From Bedellia somnulentella (Eukaryota; Arthropoda; Insecta; Lepidoptera; Bedelliidae), in contig OY755183.1 in assembly GCA_963576735.1 (NCBI GenBank), forward strand, positions 18,185,213 to 18,249,212: a DNA stretch of 64,000 nt, in the 5' to 3' direction. The position numbers and the translations under genes were made by a program. Shown here piece after piece: positions 1 through 9,839 of the stretch. The notes beneath the pieces were generated by a model. That model was not told the origin of the DNA. It did no database searches and saw nothing but the letters and a program-made list of their open reading frames with translations. Position 1 is the first letter of the stretch, and the number at the start of each line of letters is the position of its first letter.

Positions 1-1533
1 GGCTCTTATAGAGGCATATCACTTCTCTCTGCGGCTGGCAAGATATTATCTCATATAATAAATAGGCGTCTCAGTGTATTGGCTGAGCGCATTCTTCCGG
101 AGAGTCAGTGTGGTTTTCGTCCCAAACGAGGCACGGTTGATGCCATCTTTGTGGTCAAGCAGTTACAAGAAAAAAGCCTTGAACAACACCGTGATCTCTA
201 TATGTGTTTTGTGGATCTTGAGAAAGCGTTCGATAGAGTTCCAAGAACTGCCCTGTGGACGATACTGAAGAAGACCGGATGTCCCGAGAAGTTTGCTAAC
301 CTGGTGCGACAATTCCACGAAGGGATGATGGCACGGGTTCGACATGAAACTCAGTTTACGGAACAGTTCCCGGTTACAAGCGGTGTTAAGCAGGGTTGCG
401 TCATGGCTCCAACGCTCTTTGCCCTCTACTTCGCTGTTGTCATGACAGATGCTTTGAAGAACTGCAGCGGACAGATTGAAATCAATGTCAGGTCCGATAA
501 GAGTGTTTTTGACTTAAGTCGCTTCAGATCTAAGCGCAAGACTCAGAAAATGACTGCGCTCGAAGTCTTATATGCCGATGATGTTTGCCTTATGGCTGAC
601 AGTATCGACGCTCTGCAGCAATATGTGGACAATCTCGACGAATCATGTCGCAAATTTGGCCTGGTAATCAGCGTGTCAAAAACTGAAGTCCTAAAGCAGC
701 CCGCAAGAGGAACAGCTGCGCCTGACACCGTTGTTTGCCTGGGTGGAAAGCCGTTGGCAGAGGTACGAAAGTTCCGTTACCTCGGAACGCTAATACGTGA
801 CGATAACCGCCTTGAGTCCGAGATAGCTGCGAGGATCGCTAGTGCTGCTGAGGCCTTTGGTAGGCTCAACCAGAGAGTTTGGAAATCCCACGACCTCCAT
901 CTACAAACAAAGCTATCCGTATACAAAGCTATAATACTTCCACTTCTACTGTATGCTTCGGAGTCGTGGTGTCTATATAAAGCTGATATAAAACGGCTGG
1001 ACACCTTTCACTTAAAATGTCTTCGTGCTATATTGCGGATAAAATGGCAGGATCGTGTCCCAAATTCCGAAGTTCTACGTCGTGCAAATATCTCTGGCAT
1101 GGAATGTCTCCTGGTGAAAGGGCAATTAAGATGGTGTGGGCACCTTGTACGTATGGACGCCTCACGATTGCCTAAATCTGTTTTCTACGCAGAACTTTCC
1201 TGTGGAAAACGAAGGCCTGGTGGGCAGTATCTGCGATACAAGGATGTTCTGAAGCGACATCTGACATCCTGCGCCATGTCTCATGACACGTGGGAGAAAG
1301 ATGCCTTGATGAGGCCAGAGTGGCGTAACGCAGTCAAAAAAGGAGCGGACATGTTTGAATGTAACCGTCTTGAGGAACTTGACGCCAAACGCCTCGCTCG
1401 AAAGACACGCCCCAAGGTCTCCTACAACTACACTACAAACGCAAGCGGTCAGTTGGAGTGCAGCATATGCAGCCGCACGTTTAAGACGAAATTCGGCTTC
1501 GCAAGTCAACTCCGAGCACACGCCAGGAACTGA
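1..1533 (+). CDS. Non-LTR retrotransposon reverse transcriptase, RTE-like, 5' cut by window edge
   Basis: The frame is open from base 1 and ends in TGA at 1531-1533 (about 510 codons visible). Visible RT motifs are CGFRPKRGTVDA, FVDLEKAFDRVP, SGVKQGCVMAPTLF and the catalytic YADDV near 571-585, followed by the thumb motif FRYLGTLI. The C-terminus carries a zinc-finger-like CxxC segment ending LRAHARN; the last expected His is Asn, so the finger may be incomplete. RTE-type elements make an endonuclease plus RT for target-primed reverse transcription; the endonuclease would lie left of the window. Clade assignment is by motif style only. The copy has no internal stop here, so it is fairly young. 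Confidence 0.85.
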   Translation, partial: GSYRGISLLSAAGKILSHIINRRLSVLAERILPESQCGFRPKRGTVDAIFVVKQLQEKSLEQHRDLYMCFVDLEKAFDRVPRTALWTILKKTGCPEKFANLVRQFHEGMMARVRHETQFTEQFPVTSGVKQGCVMAPTLFALYFAVVMTDALKNCSGQIEINVRSDKSVFDLSRFRSKRKTQKMTALEVLYADDVCLMADSIDALQQYVDNLDESCRKFGLVISVSKTEVLKQPARGTAAPDTVVCLGGKPLAEVRKFRYLGTLIRDDNRLESEIAARIASAAEAFGRLNQRVWKSHDLHLQTKLSVYKAIILPLLLYASESWCLYKADIKRLDTFHLKCLRAILRIKWQDRVPNSEVLRRANISGMECLLVKGQLRWCGHLVRMDASRLPKSVFYAELSCGKRRPGGQYLRYKDVLKRHLTSCAMSHDTWEKDALMRPEWRNAVKKGADMFECNRLEELDAKRLARKTRPKVSYNYTTNASGQLECSICSRTFKTKFGFASQLRAHARN

Positions 1534-1587
1534 CAGGATGTCGCCGTCGACGGATACGTCGTGGAGGACATCATCATCATCATCATC

Positions 1588-1705
1588 AGAGCGACGGGGG
1601 CGTATACACGAAGGTCGCGGGTTCGAACCCCGCCAGTGTCGAAATGTTTCTTTCCTTTAATAACATCTTTTATTTATGAGTAATAATCCCCACATGAGGA
1701 ATTCA
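1588..1705 (+). repeat. tRNA-like repeat, partial copy
   Basis: A B-box-like GGTTCGAACCCC (near 1620) sits in a tRNA-like half, followed by TTTCTTTCC and a tail containing AGTAATAATCCCCACATGAG. The same tail and core recur near 9350-9470, 21060-21160, 28873-29060, 40376-40470 and 57287-57380. This is a mobile repeat family, not a functional tRNA: the A-box half is missing here. Confidence 0.6.
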
Positions 1706-1958
1706 TGTCAAAAAACATTAAATCATAATCACTTTCACGCAACTCTATCAGACAGTCTACCATGAACCAATTGAAGAGCCACAGAGAAGCTATACAACCC
1801 TGTCGGACACCCCGAGAGATCCCGAAGCAGTCAGTGTTTTTTCGGTTTTCTTTTACGCATGCATTGGAATATTCATAGATTGATACCTGTGCACAACGAG
1901 CTTGGGCAACACCGCCCACAAGCACATTCAACAAAAGCGGCAACAGCACCCCTTTCAC
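1690..1958 (-). pseudogene. LINE reverse transcriptase fragment
   Basis: A short open segment encodes RGVRQGCIASLWLFNWFM, the conserved RT motif that precedes the catalytic domain, with a drifted consensus (SLW in place of SPW). No catalytic YADD is present. It is a small relic of a non-LTR element on the minus strand, abutting the tRNA-like repeat tail at 1662-1705. Confidence 0.55.
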
Positions 1959-2200
1959 TCTTACTATTCACTTTACAGAATAAAAATAATAATTACTTGC
2001 AACAAAAGAGGTTCCAACGAAGCCAGTTTTCCTTCAACTCTTTGGTAGGCGATAGAACAGTCTAGAAGTAGTATCGATGGATTGTCTAGCTCTTGCGGCA
2101 TCCCTCTGTGAAAAACATTGTTGATTTTAGTAATGGTAAAATCTCTTTTGGTTTAAGAAATATTAATATTATCTTCTAAGATTTTCACGATTGCACATTA

Positions 2201-3236
2201 TAATTGAAACAACTATTGATTTTCGGATATTTTAATCGCGTGTTATTACATTATTTTTAACACACACACACACACACACAGTCACACAGTTTATAGGAAA
2301 CCCACCCACACTGATAGGTACCTCAATGGTGACTCACACCACCATCCATCTCAGTTAGCTACTGTTGGTAAAACTTTGTTTCAGAGAGCCAAACATCTTT
2401 GTGACGAACACCATCTTGCTGGAGAGCTCAGTCATGTGAAATAAGTTCTTCACAACAACAAGCTGAAATTGCCCCGCCAACGTCACCGCTCCTCCGATAA
2501 ATCACCTACTGTTGAAAGACTCCCTGCAACTTTACCTTTTGTAAAGGGTGTAACAGACAAAATTAGTACTGTGTTACAGCGTGCTTCCATTAAGACCTAC
2601 TTCAAGCCGCACCAAAAGATAAGTCGGTTTCTAAGACCTATCAAATGTCAGATCCCTTTACAAGATGCAGGCGTTTATAAAATAGACTGTGAGTGTGGTC
2701 TTTCATACATCGGCCAAACAAAGCGTAGTGTAGCAACTCGCGTTAGAGAACTTATTGCTGATATGAAGAATAGGCGTCCTGGAAGATCTGCTTTGTGTGA
2801 ACACACCTTCGATAAGCCAAACCACCACATGCGTTTTGACAAACCTACAATTCTAGCAAAAGAGAATCGATTGATACCTAGAATGATACGCGAATCTATT
2901 GAAATAAAGAAACATCCAAACTTCAATAGAGATGATGGTTGGCAATTATCACCTGCTTGGAACCCGATCATTAGCACAACTAAACGAGGGAAGAACACTA
3001 GCAAGACTCCAGATAACATTAGCTCTTTTTGTACATAGCAAATATTAAACGCAAATGTAACTTAAAATTTTGTGAAGGTAGTTAGTATTAATAATTTTAT
3101 AGTACAGTATAATGACAAATAACATCTCAGTCTTCCCGTGACCATGATAACTGAAAAGTTTTCGAAACGTCGGGCTTTAAAAATAATGTAATAACACGCG
3201 ATTAAAATATCCGAAAATCAATAGTTGTTTCAATTA
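2201..3236 (+). mobile_element. Penelope-like element, truncated, with inverted terminal arms
   Basis: The unit is bounded by a perfect 58-bp inverted repeat: 2201-2258 is the exact reverse complement of 3179-3236. Inside are a (CA)n run at 2262-2280, the 3' part of a Penelope-type RT and a GIY-YIG endonuclease. Penelope-like elements often carry terminal repeats in direct or inverted arrangement with 5' truncation, which fits. A GAAACGTCGGG segment near 3164-3175, just inside the right arm, resembles the conserved end of Penelope terminal repeats. Confidence 0.8.
2291..3038 (+). pseudogene. Penelope-like RT 3' end plus GIY-YIG endonuclease
   Basis: Translation from 2291 gives [10 protein letters not shown], a motif typical of the Penelope RT thumb, then an in-frame TAA near 2441, then an open frame from 2469 to 3038 (about 189 codons). 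The latter contains GVYKIDCECG...YIGQTKRSVATR (about residues 65-88), the two halves of a GIY-YIG nuclease active site with the catalytic Arg, and a downstream Glu-containing block. In the family this domain nicks DNA for retrotransposition. The in-frame stop and missing RT core make this copy defective. Confidence 0.8.
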
Positions 3237-3533
3237 TTAATATTATCGTTGTAACAAATAATTATTTTATGTCATTAGTAAGTTCTGTTAAAATATGTTT
3301 TCAATTCAATAAAATCTTTTGAAATTGTATGTTTTTTTTTATTAATCACGTCGTGTGACTGATAACATTTCTTACTATCATCCGATTTATGCTTAGATCT
3401 CATACCGAGGTAAACTATATAACAGATTTTGGTTTGGTATTTTTAAATGGAAAAAGTGATATAAATACAGTTAAATTATAATAAAATTAAGCATAAAATA
3501 GGTAAAAATAAATACAATAATAGAAAAACCAAC

Positions 3534-3655
3534 CTGTGAGCCACATTGTTGGATAGCACGACTCCTCGTATGAGATGGCTGTCCTTAGCAGTCCCGCCGC
3601 GGACCTTCTTTACTTGCACGTAGTTGCGGATGTCGATGTCGTTGCTGTACAGATC
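3534..3655 (-). CDS. fab1: Fab1/PIKfyve exon (upstream CCT-domain segment), inverted relative to the other exons
   Basis: The minus strand encodes SNDIDIRNYVQVKKV and DSHLIRGVV, then NNVAH, which match the N-terminal part of the chaperonin-like domain of PIKfyve/Fab1 (family pattern DMDIR, KK, GG, DS, NIAH). The exon ends at a good donor (CACAG|GTTGG, phase 2) at 3534. The acceptor is either TAG at 3656-3658 or CAG at 3645-3647. In the family this segment lies upstream of the part encoded at 9498-9638, yet here it is on the opposite strand, across the 200-N gap. The intervening CCT segment (about 70 residues) was not found. A misoriented contig is the simplest explanation. Confidence 0.8.
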
Positions 3656-3664
3656 TATCAACAA

Positions 3665-4107
3665 CATAATAGTTACTATGTATGTAGATAGACGAATAAC
3701 TCATTTATTCATGTTAACACAAACAAGAGTAACAACATTTTTCAATAGTAAAATATTAGTGCTACGAGTATGGTAACACAACTAAATACTAACTCATGGT
3801 TTTTATTTCGGCCATTGCCAATAGGCAAAATATTGTAAAATATGTATGCATCTTATACATATATATTAACGTCTTTAGATGTCCTATGGGTGGGCAGAGA
3901 CTATCGAATCGAACGTCAGTTTGTATGATCCTGGTAAATCATCATCAGTCTTTTAATATATGCCCTTTTCTTAATTGTAAGATTACAGAGGAACCTCTTC
4001 ATCATACCTACAATTAGAAACATTGTAGTAGAACGCTAAGTTATAAACAAATCCACTTATTACAACGAGTTATTTCTTTTGTCCTATGTATAAAATGATG
4101 AGTGACA
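3665..4107. other. Non-coding stretch between Fab1 exon and LINE ORF
   Basis: AT-rich sequence with a short interspersed repeat at about 3873-3945 (GGGTGGGCAGAGACTATCGA and a following TATGATCCTGG). Related copies lie at 7262-7330 (minus), 28484-28560 and 43571-43662. No LINE ORF1 is recognisable here, so the downstream element is either 5'-truncated or has a single ORF. Confidence 0.4.
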
Positions 4108-7083
4108 ATGGAAGAGCCTCCTGTCGTCCTTAAGTCGTCACCTAACATCAATATTGTAAACAAGGAAGGAGGTTCTTCTGGCAATATTAATAAAAAGAAT
4201 ACTTTACAAGGAGTCTCCCAGTTTAAACTTGTATGTCAAAATACTCAGGGGTTTTCTTGTAAAGAATTAGAAATAGAACTGTTTTTGGAAAAATATGAAA
4301 TAGATTGTTTATGTGTTACTGAACACTGGCTTAAGAATTGCGAACTCATATTTGGTTTTGAAAACTATTATTTAGCTAGCAACTACTGCCGCAATTCTAA
4401 AGCCTGTGGTGGCTCCGCTATATTTTTAAAAAATAATATTAAATCAAAAATTCGTAATGATATTGTAAAGTTAAGCGTTGAGCAAGTCGTGGAATTATCC
4501 TGCATAGAGTTAAAAAACTATTTCTTAGTATGTGTGTATCGACCCCCTTATAACCAAAACTATGATAAATTCGAAAATGTAATGGAAGATGTATTAAGCA
4601 AAGTTTTCAGGAATAAAAAACGTATAATAATATGTGGAGACTTCAATGTGGATCTCCTACAAGACAGTTATCTTAAAACACGGTTGATGAGTTTATTCCA
4701 ATCGTTCAATTTAGAAAATTTATTCTTGGAACCAACTAGAATCAAAACATGCTTAGATAATGTATTTACTAATGCAGATTTTTCAAGTAAAAGTGTTATA
4801 AATAAACTAAAGTCTGATCACAGCGGCCTTTTTGTTAGCTTTCCTCTAGAGATACCAGAACCAAAAATTGTTATTAAAAAAAGGCATATTACTGCTAGTA
4901 AAGTAGAAAAATATATAAATATAATAAGCTCTAAGTTGCCTACATTTACAATTAATAAAAACTCAGATACTAGCTATGATATCTTTTATAATGTTTTGAT
5001 AAATGAGTTTAATGAAATTTTCAATGTAAAAAATTTAACTATTACCAGTAAATTTAAGTTTTGTGAGTGGGCAACACCAAGTATTTATAGATCAAGAGAA
5101 AAACTCTTCGATTTATATGATCAAAAAGCTTATAGTAATAATAATGAATTGAGTGAATATGTAAAAAAATACTCAAAAATATTTAATAAAGTATGTAAAG
5201 AGGCTAAAGCCAGATACCTAAGCCGACGTATCCGAACATCCGATAATAAAGTTAAAACAGTGTGGAATATTATCAACACCCAAACAGGCCGAGGTAAACC
5301 ATGTGATCAGGAGTTCTGTGTTCGATCTGATAAAGGTCTGACTACCTCTAATGAGGAAATCGCTTGTATTTTTGAAAAATATTTTACTGACATACCATCA
5401 AAAACAACTGAATATTTAAACACATCGGTCATAAAAGCTCAACACTTGTTACAACAAAATGTTGATAGGTGCGAAACTTTGTTTTGTTTTAAAGATGTCA
5501 GCCCTACAGATATCGAAAAATGTTTTAAATCATTTAATCTAAAAAGTTCTGAAGACATTTGGGGTATGTCAGTGAAAGTTTGCCATAATTTTATTGTAAC
5601 TTTGGCTCCATATTTAGCAGATATATTTAATGAATGTATAAGAAATAAAATCTTTCCAAATCTCATGAAGCATAGTAAAATTGTACCACTTCTTAAATCC
5701 GGAGGAGATAAAATTAGTCCTGATGGTTATAGACCCATATCAATTCTGCCAGTTTTAAGTAAAATATTCGAAAAACTAATGTTCAATCAAATGCTTTTGC
5801 ATTTCGCTTCAAACAAATTGTTTCATCCAAAACAATTTGGCTTTACGAAGGGCCGCTCTACCACCGATGCAGGCGTTGCCTTAATGAAACACATTTTTGA
5901 TTCGTGGGAACGCAAAAATGATGCTATTGGTTTGTTTTGCGATCTTACGAAGGCATTTGATTGTGCAGATCATGAAATCCTTTTTATTAAATTAGAACAT
6001 TATGGCATACAAGGTGACGCACTTAAATTAATAAAGTCTTACTTTTCGGATCGGATACAGAAAGTGCAAATCAATAATGCAATATCACCTGGAACTCATG
6101 TAAAAATGGGTGTTCCGCAGGGTTCTATTTTGGGCCCATTTTTATTTTTAGTTTATATTAATGATTTGCCGTTCATGGTCGAGAAAATGTCCGAGATAGT
6201 GTTATTTGCTGATGATACTTCTTTAGTATTTGACGTTGAAAGAAATAATCAGAATATTGACGAGGTGAATAACACGGTTTCACAGATTCAAACATGGTTT
6301 GCTTCCAATAATCTTGTACTGAATGGTAAAAAAACCAAATGCATTAAATTTGTATTACCTAATGTTAGGTGCGTTGATAACGAAATAATTTTAAATAATG
6401 AAAAGTTAGTATTTTCGGATAACACAGTTTTCTTAGGGATAACTCTGGACTCCAAGCTCCAATGGGGACCCCACATTAGCTCACTAGCTGGCAGGCTAAG
6501 TAGTGCTGCATATGCCGTTAGGAAAATAAGACATTTGACAGATGTACAGACAGCTCGATTAGTTTATTACAGCTATTTTCATAGTGTAATGTCTTACGGT
6601 ATTTTACTCTGGGGCAGAGCAGCTGATGTTGGTTCCATATTTATTCTCCAAAAGAGAGCAATAAGAGCTATATACAATTTGAGATCCCGAGATTCCCTGA
6701 GGGAATTGTTTAAAACAATAAATATAATGACACTGCCATGTCAATATATTTATGAAAATATTATGTATGTAAGAAAGAATCAGGCCTCTTTTGTGAAAAA
6801 TTGTGACAGACATATTCGAAACCTGAGAGACAACAATAAAATATCAGTACCAAAATACAGATTGTCAAAAGTAAATACATCTTTCATGGGGTTATGCGTA
6901 AAAATGTATAATAAAATACCTGAGGACATTTTAAATTTAACAGAAACAAAATTCAAAGCAGCAGTTAAAAAAAATCTTAGTTCGAAAGCCTATTACAATG
7001 TCAATGATTACATTAATGATGAAGTGGCTTGGTGTCATCAGGGCTCTGTGCAGGATGTTTCCGGGCTAACACCAAAATTGTAA
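4108..7083 (+). CDS. LINE endonuclease-reverse transcriptase, uninterrupted 991-aa ORF
   Basis: The first ATG after an in-frame TGA is at 4108. The N-terminal third is an APE-type endonuclease (QNTQGF, CVTEHWL, CGDFNVDLL, LKSDHSGLF). The RT follows with LLKSGGDKISPDGYRPIS, FGFTKGRSTTDA, FCDLTKAFDCADHEIL, GVPQGSILGP and the catalytic FADDTSLVF, then FLGITLDSKLQWGPH and a C-terminal tail with a CHQGS motif. Length and motifs fit the Jockey/CR1 group ORF2. The complete frame suggests recent activity. The 3' UTR ends in an ATTTT-type tail near 7225-7250. A degraded copy of the same family is at 37105-39882. Confidence 0.92.
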   Translation: MEEPPVVLKSSPNINIVNKEGGSSGNINKKNTLQGVSQFKLVCQNTQGFSCKELEIELFLEKYEIDCLCVTEHWLKNCELIFGFENYYLASNYCRNSKACGGSAIFLKNNIKSKIRNDIVKLSVEQVVELSCIELKNYFLVCVYRPPYNQNYDKFENVMEDVLSKVFRNKKRIIICGDFNVDLLQDSYLKTRLMSLFQSFNLENLFLEPTRIKTCLDNVFTNADFSSKSVINKLKSDHSGLFVSFPLEIPEPKIVIKKRHITASKVEKYINIISSKLPTFTINKNSDTSYDIFYNVLINEFNEIFNVKNLTITSKFKFCEWATPSIYRSREKLFDLYDQKAYSNNNELSEYVKKYSKIFNKVCKEAKARYLSRRIRTSDNKVKTVWNIINTQTGRGKPCDQEFCVRSDKGLTTSNEEIACIFEKYFTDIPSKTTEYLNTSVIKAQHLLQQNVDRCETLFCFKDVSPTDIEKCFKSFNLKSSEDIWGMSVKVCHNFIVTLAPYLADIFNECIRNKIFPNLMKHSKIVPLLKSGGDKISPDGYRPISILPVLSKIFEKLMFNQMLLHFASNKLFHPKQFGFTKGRSTTDAGVALMKHIFDSWERKNDAIGLFCDLTKAFDCADHEILFIKLEHYGIQGDALKLIKSYFSDRIQKVQINNAISPGTHVKMGVPQGSILGPFLFLVYINDLPFMVEKMSEIVLFADDTSLVFDVERNNQNIDEVNNTVSQIQTWFASNNLVLNGKKTKCIKFVLPNVRCVDNEIILNNEKLVFSDNTVFLGITLDSKLQWGPHISSLAGRLSSAAYAVRKIRHLTDVQTARLVYYSYFHSVMSYGILLWGRAADVGSIFILQKRAIRAIYNLRSRDSLRELFKTINIMTLPCQYIYENIMYVRKNQASFVKNCDRHIRNLRDNNKISVPKYRLSKVNTSFMGLCVKMYNKIPEDILNLTETKFKAAVKKNLSSKAYYNVNDYINDEVAWCHQGSVQDVSGLTPKL

Positions 7084-7575
7084 TGGACGTTAAAAAAAGA
7101 TGTGTGTTGACGAGTTTCTTACGGGTTCTTCTCTCAACAAAACACCTTCCGAATCCGAAGTAAACTTAGTATTAAGTTAAAATTTGACGTTCAAAAAACA
7201 AAGATTTATCTTTTTATTTTGAAATAAATGATTATTTTATTTTATTTTATTTATTTATGACAGAGATTATCAGGATTGGGCAAAGAGGCGATCGATAGTT
7301 TCAGCCTACCCCAATGGGAATAGGGGGCGTAAATATAATAAACCGAAAAAAATTCTTTGTGTAACCAGCGTCAGTTTAATCTGTGCACATACATACGTGA
7401 ATCAAATATTATACAACAGTAATATAAAAACATAAAGTGCTTATCTTGGAAAAAAACTTCCCTCTCCTGAATATAAATAAAATTCTCGGAAATTTATACT
7501 CAAACAAATCAACTTGTTCCTTGTATATAAATAAAACAAAAACGAATATAGTTCTTACCAGGCAGTATAATTTCA
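7084..7575. other. LINE 3' UTR and unassigned sequence up to the gap
   Basis: The LINE 3' UTR runs to a tail rich in ATTTT near 7250. At 7262-7330 there is a minus-strand copy of the short repeat seen at 3873-3945 and 28484-28560. The remaining AT-rich sequence up to the N run shows no coding signal. Confidence 0.5.
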
Positions 7576-7775
7576 NNNNNNNNNNNNNNNNNNNNNNNNN
7601 NNNNNNNNNNNNNNNNNNNNNNNNNNNNNNNNNNNNNNNNNNNNNNNNNNNNNNNNNNNNNNNNNNNNNNNNNNNNNNNNNNNNNNNNNNNNNNNNNNNN
7701 NNNNNNNNNNNNNNNNNNNNNNNNNNNNNNNNNNNNNNNNNNNNNNNNNNNNNNNNNNNNNNNNNNNNNNNNNNN
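7576..7775. other. Assembly gap of exactly 200 N
   Basis: A run of N from 7576 to 7775. The round length suggests a placeholder rather than a measured size. The Fab1 exon left of it is on the minus strand and all those to the right are on the plus strand, so the join may be wrong in orientation or order. Confidence 0.99.
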
Positions 7776-8091
7776 AAGCAGGCCGGCATTCGTAAGAAAG
7801 GTTGCTCGATGAGCAAAAGTCTTAACAATAGTATTACATCCTTGGTGCTTGGTTTTTTTTTGCCAAACTTGATAATCTTCGACTTGCTTGATATTTCAGT
7901 TTTAACTTCAGAGTAACATATATCTTTGCCACTATATGTATAAATATTGCAGATGAATGTTTTTCCTTCATTTCCGATACGCGAAAATATATTAACTTGG
8001 CATTATTTGTCAATTTTAGTACTATGAATATTTTCCATCATTTCAATTACACTTGATTAGCCGCCGAATGTTCCTTTTTTTGCCACAGTGC

Positions 8092-8665
8092 GCGCTGTGA
8101 TCGATTCGTGTTCCCCCACCCCCTACTTTGCACCTAGCGAATAGACCTTTAACGTGTCTGGCAATATAGGGGAACCATAAAAATTGTCTGGAAATTGTAC
8201 TTACTTCTCGTGAAGTCAGCGATGAGAAAGTCCGTGTATACTATCTGTAATTTATTTATAGTCACTTTAAACGCCGTGCCGGCTGTAGTTGCCGTGTAGT
8301 GCCGGCTTAGAATGTCGCTACCTCTTTCTACCCACGGGTGTCGTAAGATGCGACTAAGGGTATTGGGGCTTTTTATTGGATTTTTGGGCGATGCGCTTGG
8401 AGACCCATCACCAAAAACCTTTATTTTTAACATCTTTTCCCCACTCAACTTCCAAAAGTGGCTGAGGAATTTATAATTCCATAGCTCTGGCTACCCCTTC
8501 TAGGGAAATATAGCCGTGAGTATATGCATGTATGTATGTACTCTAGACGGGTAATACAAAACATCAGCGCTGTGATCGATTCGTGTTCCCCCACCCCCTA
8601 CTTTGCACCTAGCGAATAGACCTTTAACGTGTCTGGCATTATAAAGGAACCATAGAAATTGTCTG
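8092..8665 (+). repeat. Pair of direct repeats of about 100 bp bracketing an interspersed repeat
   Basis: The block containing TGTGATCGATTCGTGTTCCC and CACCTAGCGAATAGACCTTT occurs at about 8094-8193 and again at about 8570-8668, nearly identical. Between them lies a copy of the microsatellite-tailed interspersed repeat (8294-8540). No ORF is supported. The arrangement looks like a local duplication. Confidence 0.7.
8294..8540 (+). repeat. Interspersed repeat A (ATGT-tailed), copy 1
   Basis: The family has a head near GTGTAGTGCCGGCTTAGAAT, a middle CGACTAAGGGTATTGGGGCT, then CCAAAAGTGGCTGAGGAATT, and ends in TAGCCGTGAGTATATG followed by an ATGT microsatellite. At least a dozen copies occur in the window on both strands. 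It has no ORF and is probably a non-autonomous element. Microsatellite-tailed repeats of this kind are common in Lepidoptera. Confidence 0.75.
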
Positions 8666-8669
8666 GCTA

Positions 8670-9470
8670 CTGAGGAAACATCATTTTATAGTTCTCCAAA
8701 TAACATATATAAAATTCCGATTTTATACTATAACTAAAGTATCATTAAAATTAACCCTACTTTAAGGGTGTCTGGCAGGGGGTTGCAACTGTACTAAGTG
8801 TCTGGCTGTGGACGAGGCGATTTCTAAGATCACCACTAATAAAATATATGAAAACTAAGCTTTATACTATACCTAATTTGAGATACATTTTTACACACCT
8901 TTACTACCTGTTACCTGCCAAAGCCGGGGCGACCCAAGTTTCATAGCCTGGGATCGTTCTTATCTGTATAGTGGACATACACAGAGAAACTTATAGACTT
9001 TATACTATAACTAAGGTCTGGCCGTCGCGGGCTCTTGCTCTATTACGTTAGTTTTATAATTGTGACAACCGAACTAGTACTATGATATTGACTTTGTATC
9101 AGCGCTACATTGATGATATATCATCATCTGACATATAAAATTGAGCCAAAGTCGAATTCATTCCTGAAGAGTTTCTTTCTACTATTATTATCATTCTTAC
9201 TATTACTTTACTTTATATATGTTTTTATTTTATCTTTGTGTTTTATTTTTTATACTATAACTAATTTTGTATGTGTTTTGTGACTCTCTTTCAGACTAAA
9301 TATTCCATTTTTCTCATCAAATCAGCTTTACAATTTAGATCAAATAATTTAAATTTTTTTGTTCATGAAAACCTCGAGTGGGGATTATTACTTATAAATA
9401 AAGAGTATACCCAAGGTCGCGGGTTCGATTCCCGCCTGTGTAGAAATTTTTCTTTCCTTAATTTATTAAT
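8670..9470. other. Intronic sequence with tRNA-like repeat at its end
   Basis: No coding exon is seen between 8670 and 9350. At about 9350-9470 a rearranged tRNA-like repeat is present: the GTGGGGATTATTACT arm, then TATACCCAAGGTCGCGGGTTCGATTCCCGC, given here as two adjacent blocks (TATACCCAAGG and GTTCGATTCCCGC), then TTTCTTTCC. Only the B-box half remains. Confidence 0.5.
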
Positions 9471-9497
9471 TTAGATCAACTTCATATTCCATTCCAG

Positions 9498-9638
9498 GCG
9501 TAGCGCTGGCAGTGTGTGTCCGGGCGGGTCCGCTGCGCCGTGTCAGCGTGTGTGCGGGCGCGGAGCTGGGGCGGGCGCTGGACGCGCGGGTGGGGCCGCT
9601 GGGCGGGGGGCGCTGCCAGCGGTACCGCCTGCAACACT
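9498..9638 (+). CDS. fab1: Fab1/PIKfyve exon 1 in window (CCT/TCP-1 domain)
   Basis: The acceptor is ATTCCAG|GC and the donor CAACACT|GTACGT. Read from 9500 it encodes VALAVCVRAG, LRRVSVCAGAELGRAL and RCQRYRLQH, matching the family block in which a hydrophobic strand is followed by the LxRIS-type helix of the chaperonin-like domain. It begins with two bases of a split Gly codon and ends with one base (T|AC = Tyr) that joins exactly to the next exon. It is very GC-rich compared with the flanking introns. Confidence 0.9.
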
Positions 9639-9649
9639 GTACGTACCAT

Positions 9650-9832
9650 GCAGATACTCATAGCTTGAAACTAATTAAAGGGTAGGCAGAGCTTCAGAAG
9701 AATGGATCACTTTTAGATTTTACGTGGGAAAAAGATGGTGAAATAAGGGTTGTTGGTGATGAGTCTCTAACCGCAACGCCCAAACGTTTTTGAAAGCCTT
9801 AAAATCGTTAGTTGCGTCTTACGAACACCCCC
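9650..9832 (-). repeat. Interspersed repeat A, diverged copy
   Basis: A minus-strand, diverged copy starts only about 12 bp after the exon donor at 9638. It keeps the TACTCATAGC end, AAAAAGATGGTGAAATAAGG, TTGGTGATGAGTCTCTAACC and the ACGAACACCC block. Confidence 0.6.
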
Positions 9833-9839
9833 GGTTATA

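Noticed and set aside
7409..7916. ORFs of 139 and 159 codons across the N gap
   Set aside because: Most of their codons are N; they are created by the gap.
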